From positions 1,947 to 25,126 of IMG/VR virus record IMGVR_UViG_3300028844_003346: a stretch of 23,180 bases of DNA; one strand, given 5' to 3'. This DNA is from a virus. The notes beneath the pieces are model-generated. The model was not told where the DNA came from and ran no database searches. It saw nothing but the letters and a program-made list of their open reading frames with translations. This document shows, piece by piece, positions 19,910-23,180 of this stretch. Made by a program: the position numbers and the translations under genes. How positions within the stretch are numbered: the first letter of the stretch is position 1; each line of letters opens with the position of its first letter.

Positions 19910-20718
19910 TGGCTACTGAAGTCAAGCGAGACATCATTGGGTCCAGTCTGTTCCAGACAGAATCAGACTTTGGGTCTCAGGCCGAGCGCAAAGTTTTCGT
20001 TCGCCTTGATCCGGGCGATGCTTTTACAAGCGACACCCTGATTGGCAAGGCGATTGAAAAGGCAATCGACGGGCAGTTTGCTCACCCTGAAGACCCCTCG
20101 CTTCCACTTAAGGAAGCCCGTGGAATCCAGATCGGCAAAGACTCCGCTGAGATCACGCTTCGATACCGAAGGTCGAGCAGCCCCAGCGGCCCCCTTGATG
20201 TTCCGCGTGGCCAGTCGGTCGTATCTACTTGGCGAACAACCATTGTTCCAGAAAGGTTTCATTCGACACAGGGTTACTTCATTATTGATGGCGTGCCAAC
20301 TCTGCCCGCCAATGCGACAAACGCCCAGAACGCTCCAGAGCCCCAGACCCGATTTTTATCGGAGATGGATGTTTCGATTCCTACCGTTCTGAATACGTCG
20401 CAGTATGAAAGCCTGCTGGGTGTTGTGCGAGGAATGGTGGGGACTGTAAACAGCAACCCTTTATTTCGTTTTGGCGGGGTCTCTATGTTCCCCGGCGAAT
20501 TGCTGTTCACGGGGATAGACACGGATTGGGTTAACGAAAGATCCTTGGGAACTGCCGGGTTTGTAAATAACCTATCTTTTGCGACCGCCTACAAATTTAA
20601 ATACAGGACTTATGGATTTAATGACTCGCTTCCTATCTTCGATACTTCGATAGGGCGATGGACAGAGACGCTTACTCCTCGCTACCCCTCAGCGGAATTT
20701 GTGAACTTCCCGATTTGA
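19909..20718 (+). CDS. Hypothetical virion protein, 269 aa
   Basis: ATG 19909 overlaps the previous stop with GGAGGGG just upstream. The protein is mostly beta by eye with few motifs: GKAIEKAIDGQFAHPEDPSLPL (about 46-67), a Pro/Ser region, WRTTIVPERFHSTQGYFIIDGVP (about 108-130, in blocks), NTSQYESLLGVVRGM and a final GRWTETLTPRYPSAEFVNFP. There are no membrane segments or enzyme motifs. It is placed with the neck and tail genes. It might be a tail or virion protein that is family-specific and poorly known. Confidence 0.6.
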   Translation: MATEVKRDIIGSSLFQTESDFGSQAERKVFVRLDPGDAFTSDTLIGKAIEKAIDGQFAHPEDPSLPLKEARGIQIGKDSAEITLRYRRSSSPSGPLDVPRGQSVVSTWRTTIVPERFHSTQGYFIIDGVPTLPANATNAQNAPEPQTRFLSEMDVSIPTVLNTSQYESLLGVVRGMVGTVNSNPLFRFGGVSMFPGELLFTGIDTDWVNERSLGTAGFVNNLSFATAYKFKYRTYGFNDSLPIFDTSIGRWTETLTPRYPSAEFVNFPI

Positions 20719-21287
20719 ATTTCAAAGGCAAGCAAAACCCGTTTTCAGAGTCATTCCGAAGCAACCTGCAAAGGGTTGCTGACGGTGTCGCTGATTATCT
20801 GGAGAACCGCGCCGGGTATCTAATGGCTTCTCGCAAGCCTGAGCCCCGGATTCCGCGTGGCTTTGTTGCGACAATACTTGAGTCTCGGCTGATTAATGGT
20901 TTGGACGCTGGCCCGTTTAGCGGCGGAAATGTAAATGACGAAGTCAAAAACGTGTGGATGTACCAATGGGTTGACCAGCAAACTCAGGGGCAATCTTCAA
21001 GTTCGAGAGGCTATTCCTTCTTTGCACTGAATGGCGCAGAGTTTGGCAACACGGGTTCGGGCAGTGAATCTTATGGGGTGGGAGTTTCAAGCGGGTCTCC
21101 CGCCATTGAGTTGTTGCCCATTGGAAATTACGGAGCAGTCTCCCCCTCTGTATTTATGCACCTGCTTCCGGCCCCGGTCTCGATCACCCTTCCTCTTTAC
21201 CAGCCCGGCGGCGCGGCGGCGGGGCAAGTGACCGTGTCTACCCCATATATATTCTTCGCTGGCAACGAAGTGGAGGTCACCTGCTGA
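20715..21287 (+). CDS. Hypothetical virion protein, 190 aa
   Basis: I prefer TTG 20715, which overlaps the previous stop (TTGA); ATG 20658 would add 19 residues that shadow the upstream gene, and neither start has a strong Shine-Dalgarno. The N-terminus is helical (RSNLQRVADGVADYLENRAGYL), then a Gly/Ser/Asn-rich region with SSSRGYSFFALNGAEFGNTGSGSESYGVG (in blocks), then hydrophobic beta-strands (PAIELLPIGNYGAVSPS and FFAGNEVEVTC). One cysteine sits at the end, just before the Cys-rich gene. No recognised family; it looks like a virion surface protein. Confidence 0.6.
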   Translation: MNFKGKQNPFSESFRSNLQRVADGVADYLENRAGYLMASRKPEPRIPRGFVATILESRLINGLDAGPFSGGNVNDEVKNVWMYQWVDQQTQGQSSSSRGYSFFALNGAEFGNTGSGSESYGVGVSSGSPAIELLPIGNYGAVSPSVFMHLLPAPVSITLPLYQPGGAAAGQVTVSTPYIFFAGNEVEVTC

Positions 21288-23023
21288 TGGCCTCCTTGTT
21301 CACCAAATGCTGCTGCACCGGCAACTGTTTCTGGGGATGGAACTCCCTTGGAAACCTTGGCGATGACTTTGGGTTTTGCTCGCACAACACGACCGAGCAG
21401 TTGTACCTGCGTATTCCAAGAGGTGAGTTTACGACTTCTTCGACAAAGACAGTTCCGTCGAACATTGATTGCGGGTGTTCGGGGACTGTCCAGTTGAACA
21501 ACAAGGCGTCTGGCACTACCGACATTATCGTCAAGTACCAGCACTACCCCGGAGAGTCAGGAACAAGGCTGTACAACTGGAAGTGGTATGACCCGTTTGA
21601 CTCTACCCCTAAGTGCGGGACATCGGGGATTGAACTTGTCAGGAACTGCTGGGGCTACGACTCTTCGGGAACAAGCGATGACGATTGTTGCGGGGATCCC
21701 ACTGATACCACGAAATGCCAGTCCGTCTGGAGAAACCCCACCGATCCTTCGAGTGGCGTGGAAACGTACATGGCGAAGGGGCAAAGGGACATATGCAGTG
21801 GTGTGCCCCTCGATCGAACCGTAAACACTACTAACGGGGGAACCCCAATCGTAGAGTCAGAAAAAGACTTTGGCGACGGGTTCCGGTGGCTTGAAAATAT
21901 TGCCAACTACGAGACGGGTGTCGGTCAGAAGAGATTCAAGAAGTGGAACTATGACACCACGAGTGGCTGGACATCGAGTGACCGCATACTCGTAGGCACC
22001 ATGTTTGTCGTTCTGCACAGGACCAAGTGGTACAAGAGGTACTTCAATTCCATCCATCCAGATGACGGTGGCAGTGAAACCGGAACTGTTGCGTCTTGCA
22101 GGACTCCCCAATACTGGGTCTACGAATGCTCTGGCTTCCCGATCTTCAGTTGGGAGATTAAGAATGCCCCGACCAGTGTGATTACGGAAACTCAAAAGCA
22201 GCAGTTGTTTTTGGACAAAGCCGCTGGCGACCCCATGAACCAAGAGGTACTCGATGCCCTTGTTTCTCACTTGGGTTGTGAGCCGAAGGATCACAGTCAG
22301 GCAAACGGAGAGGTTGTTTTCCGCACTCTCACTGATGTCAACGGGGACACCTATGACCATTACGCCTACGCAAGGGAGGCGGGATGGAAGAGTGTTTGCT
22401 ACGACAAGGACACTGTTGGGAAGTTCCCGCAATGGGAAACCGCCGAGTATGGCAACACCTCTTGTGACGCTGCCCCGGGATGTGATTGCTGCTTTACTGC
22501 GGCACCGATTCCCCAGTCAACGTCATGCTCTGTGTTTGACCCGAACAATGTGAATTGCAGTTGGGACGAATGCGGCAGTGCCCCTGCGGGATGTTCGCCC
22601 CTTGTCTCCGATTGCGACTTTAGCAATACGCCCACTGGGTGCGCCATCGACAGTGCGGTTGGCGACTGCTCTGGGATTTGGTTCCACTACAACCAGTATT
22701 GCAACGCTCTGGTTTTGCCTCCGGGAGCAAGCAACCACACGGGCGGGTACGAGTGCTGTGTTCACAACGAAGCATTCCTGTGTGTGGTCCCCAACGCATT
22801 GTCTGTTTGCGACTGCTCCACCCTTCCTTTCTATGGGCCCCAATCTCCTATTCCCCCCGCAGTGAGCAGCAGTATTCGGAACGGAGTTTCTGCTCTGAAC
22901 ACTAATTGCTGCGGGGGCAAAAGCACCTTGTATGAAACGGTTGGAGATAAATTCTGCGACAGGTGCAATTCAAACAACACCCAAGTTTGCAGCAACCCCG
23001 AAGATTCTGAATTCTGTGACTGA
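21287..23023 (+). CDS. Cysteine-rich protein, 578 aa, unknown function
   Basis: ATG 21287 overlaps the previous stop. About 40 cysteines (roughly 7%) occur, very high for a phage protein: the N-terminus starts MASLFTKCCCTGNCFWGWN, with later pairs DCGC and DDDCCGD. About 23 lie in the last ~186 residues (from about 393), as in GCDCC, YECC, VCDCS, NCC and CDRC. The middle (about 150-390) is ordinary, with WVYECSGFPIFSWEIKN and a helical DKAAGDPMNQEVLDALVSHLG. No signal peptide or membrane segment. Many disulphides or bound metals are likely; disulphides would need an oxidising site, suggesting a virion surface or fibre role. No known domain is recognised, and similarity to secreted Cys-knot or EGF-like folds is only superficial. 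Confidence 0.65.
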   Translation: MASLFTKCCCTGNCFWGWNSLGNLGDDFGFCSHNTTEQLYLRIPRGEFTTSSTKTVPSNIDCGCSGTVQLNNKASGTTDIIVKYQHYPGESGTRLYNWKWYDPFDSTPKCGTSGIELVRNCWGYDSSGTSDDDCCGDPTDTTKCQSVWRNPTDPSSGVETYMAKGQRDICSGVPLDRTVNTTNGGTPIVESEKDFGDGFRWLENIANYETGVGQKRFKKWNYDTTSGWTSSDRILVGTMFVVLHRTKWYKRYFNSIHPDDGGSETGTVASCRTPQYWVYECSGFPIFSWEIKNAPTSVITETQKQQLFLDKAAGDPMNQEVLDALVSHLGCEPKDHSQANGEVVFRTLTDVNGDTYDHYAYAREAGWKSVCYDKDTVGKFPQWETAEYGNTSCDAAPGCDCCFTAAPIPQSTSCSVFDPNNVNCSWDECGSAPAGCSPLVSDCDFSNTPTGCAIDSAVGDCSGIWFHYNQYCNALVLPPGASNHTGGYECCVHNEAFLCVVPNALSVCDCSTLPFYGPQSPIPPAVSSSIRNGVSALNTNCCGGKSTLYETVGDKFCDRCNSNNTQVCSNPEDSEFCD

Positions 23024-23037
23024 TCTGGAACACTGAA

Positions 23038-23180
23038 ATGACTTACATCAACAGAAACGCCAGCCACCGCAAGACCCCGTCCATCAAGCCCTCGACTGCA
23101 CCGAAACAGGCGATCCGAGGTATGGGCGATGTTGTTGATCGGGTCACCAGTGCGACAGGTATCAAGAGTGCAGTGAATAA
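23038..23180 (+). CDS. Partial small protein, cut by the right edge
   Basis: ATG 23038 starts 14 bases after the Cys-rich stop; 47 codons plus two bases are present and no stop is reached. The peptide begins TYINRNASHRKTPSIKPSTA and continues AIRGMGDVVDRVTSATGIK. DxVtxATGIKxxV is the start of a small phage protein type that normally ends in a CGC..R...LN motif; the rest lies beyond the window, so this is a suggestion only. Confidence 0.55.
   Translation, partial: MTYINRNASHRKTPSIKPSTAPKQAIRGMGDVVDRVTSATGIKSAVN

Noticed and set aside
1-23180. tRNA, CRISPR array, insertion sequence, integrase or attachment site
   Set aside because: No cloverleaf-like T-arm with acceptor, no regularly spaced repeats with unique spacers, no transposase or integrase motif was seen on either strand by eye; a covariance-model scan would be needed for certainty on tRNAs.

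Overview
The window reads as one part of a tailed bacteriophage genome (Caudoviricetes). All 38 genes I can support lie on the + strand, packed with 1-85 nt overlaps or very short gaps. They include a terminase with Walker and nuclease motifs, and candidates for portal, scaffold and major capsid protein, tail fibre and neck/tail proteins. Several small proteins (a FmdB-like protein, a cassette of basic proteins, a 46-residue protein and the one cut at the right edge) carry motifs I remember mainly from phages of marine and freshwater bacteria. An aquatic phage of a Gram-negative host is therefore my best guess, supported also by a likely lipoprotein. This is inference: no host marker, tRNA or integrase is visible.

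Layout. 1-609: a leader without a credible gene, holding repeats, a hairpin and a possible promoter. 610-8190: packaging and head genes (two small proteins, small terminase candidate, TerL, portal, FmdB-like protein, scaffold, major capsid, decoration candidate), closed by a strong GAAA-tetraloop hairpin. 8255-11438: a fibre module (Ig-like protein, 653-aa repeat-rich tail fibre, tip or adhesin candidate, small protein). 11495-13437: seven consecutive, translationally coupled, strongly basic small proteins, followed by a virion-like protein and a good intrinsic terminator at 13879-13903. 13951-17331: a recombination/replication module (RecE-like nuclease, ERF-like annealing protein, 46-aa protein, HTH protein, three proteins of unknown function, RusA resolvase) apparently driven by a promoter that places the first ATG at or very near the transcript start. 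17335-18387: a second Ig-like protein and a membrane protein/lipoprotein pair. 18374-23180: neck and tail or virion proteins, including a 578-aa protein with about 40 cysteines, and a gene cut by the right edge.

How the genes work together. TerS/TerL and portal package DNA into a head built from scaffold, capsid and decoration proteins. RecE-like nuclease, ERF-like protein and RusA form a complete resect-anneal-resolve set. The neck, fibre and Cys-rich proteins would finish the particle. No tape measure, DNA polymerase, helicase, endolysin or integrase is in this window, so the virion type is not settled. Unusual points are the basic-protein cassette, the Cys-rich protein, the early-type module sitting between late-type structural genes, and the many TTG/GTG starts.
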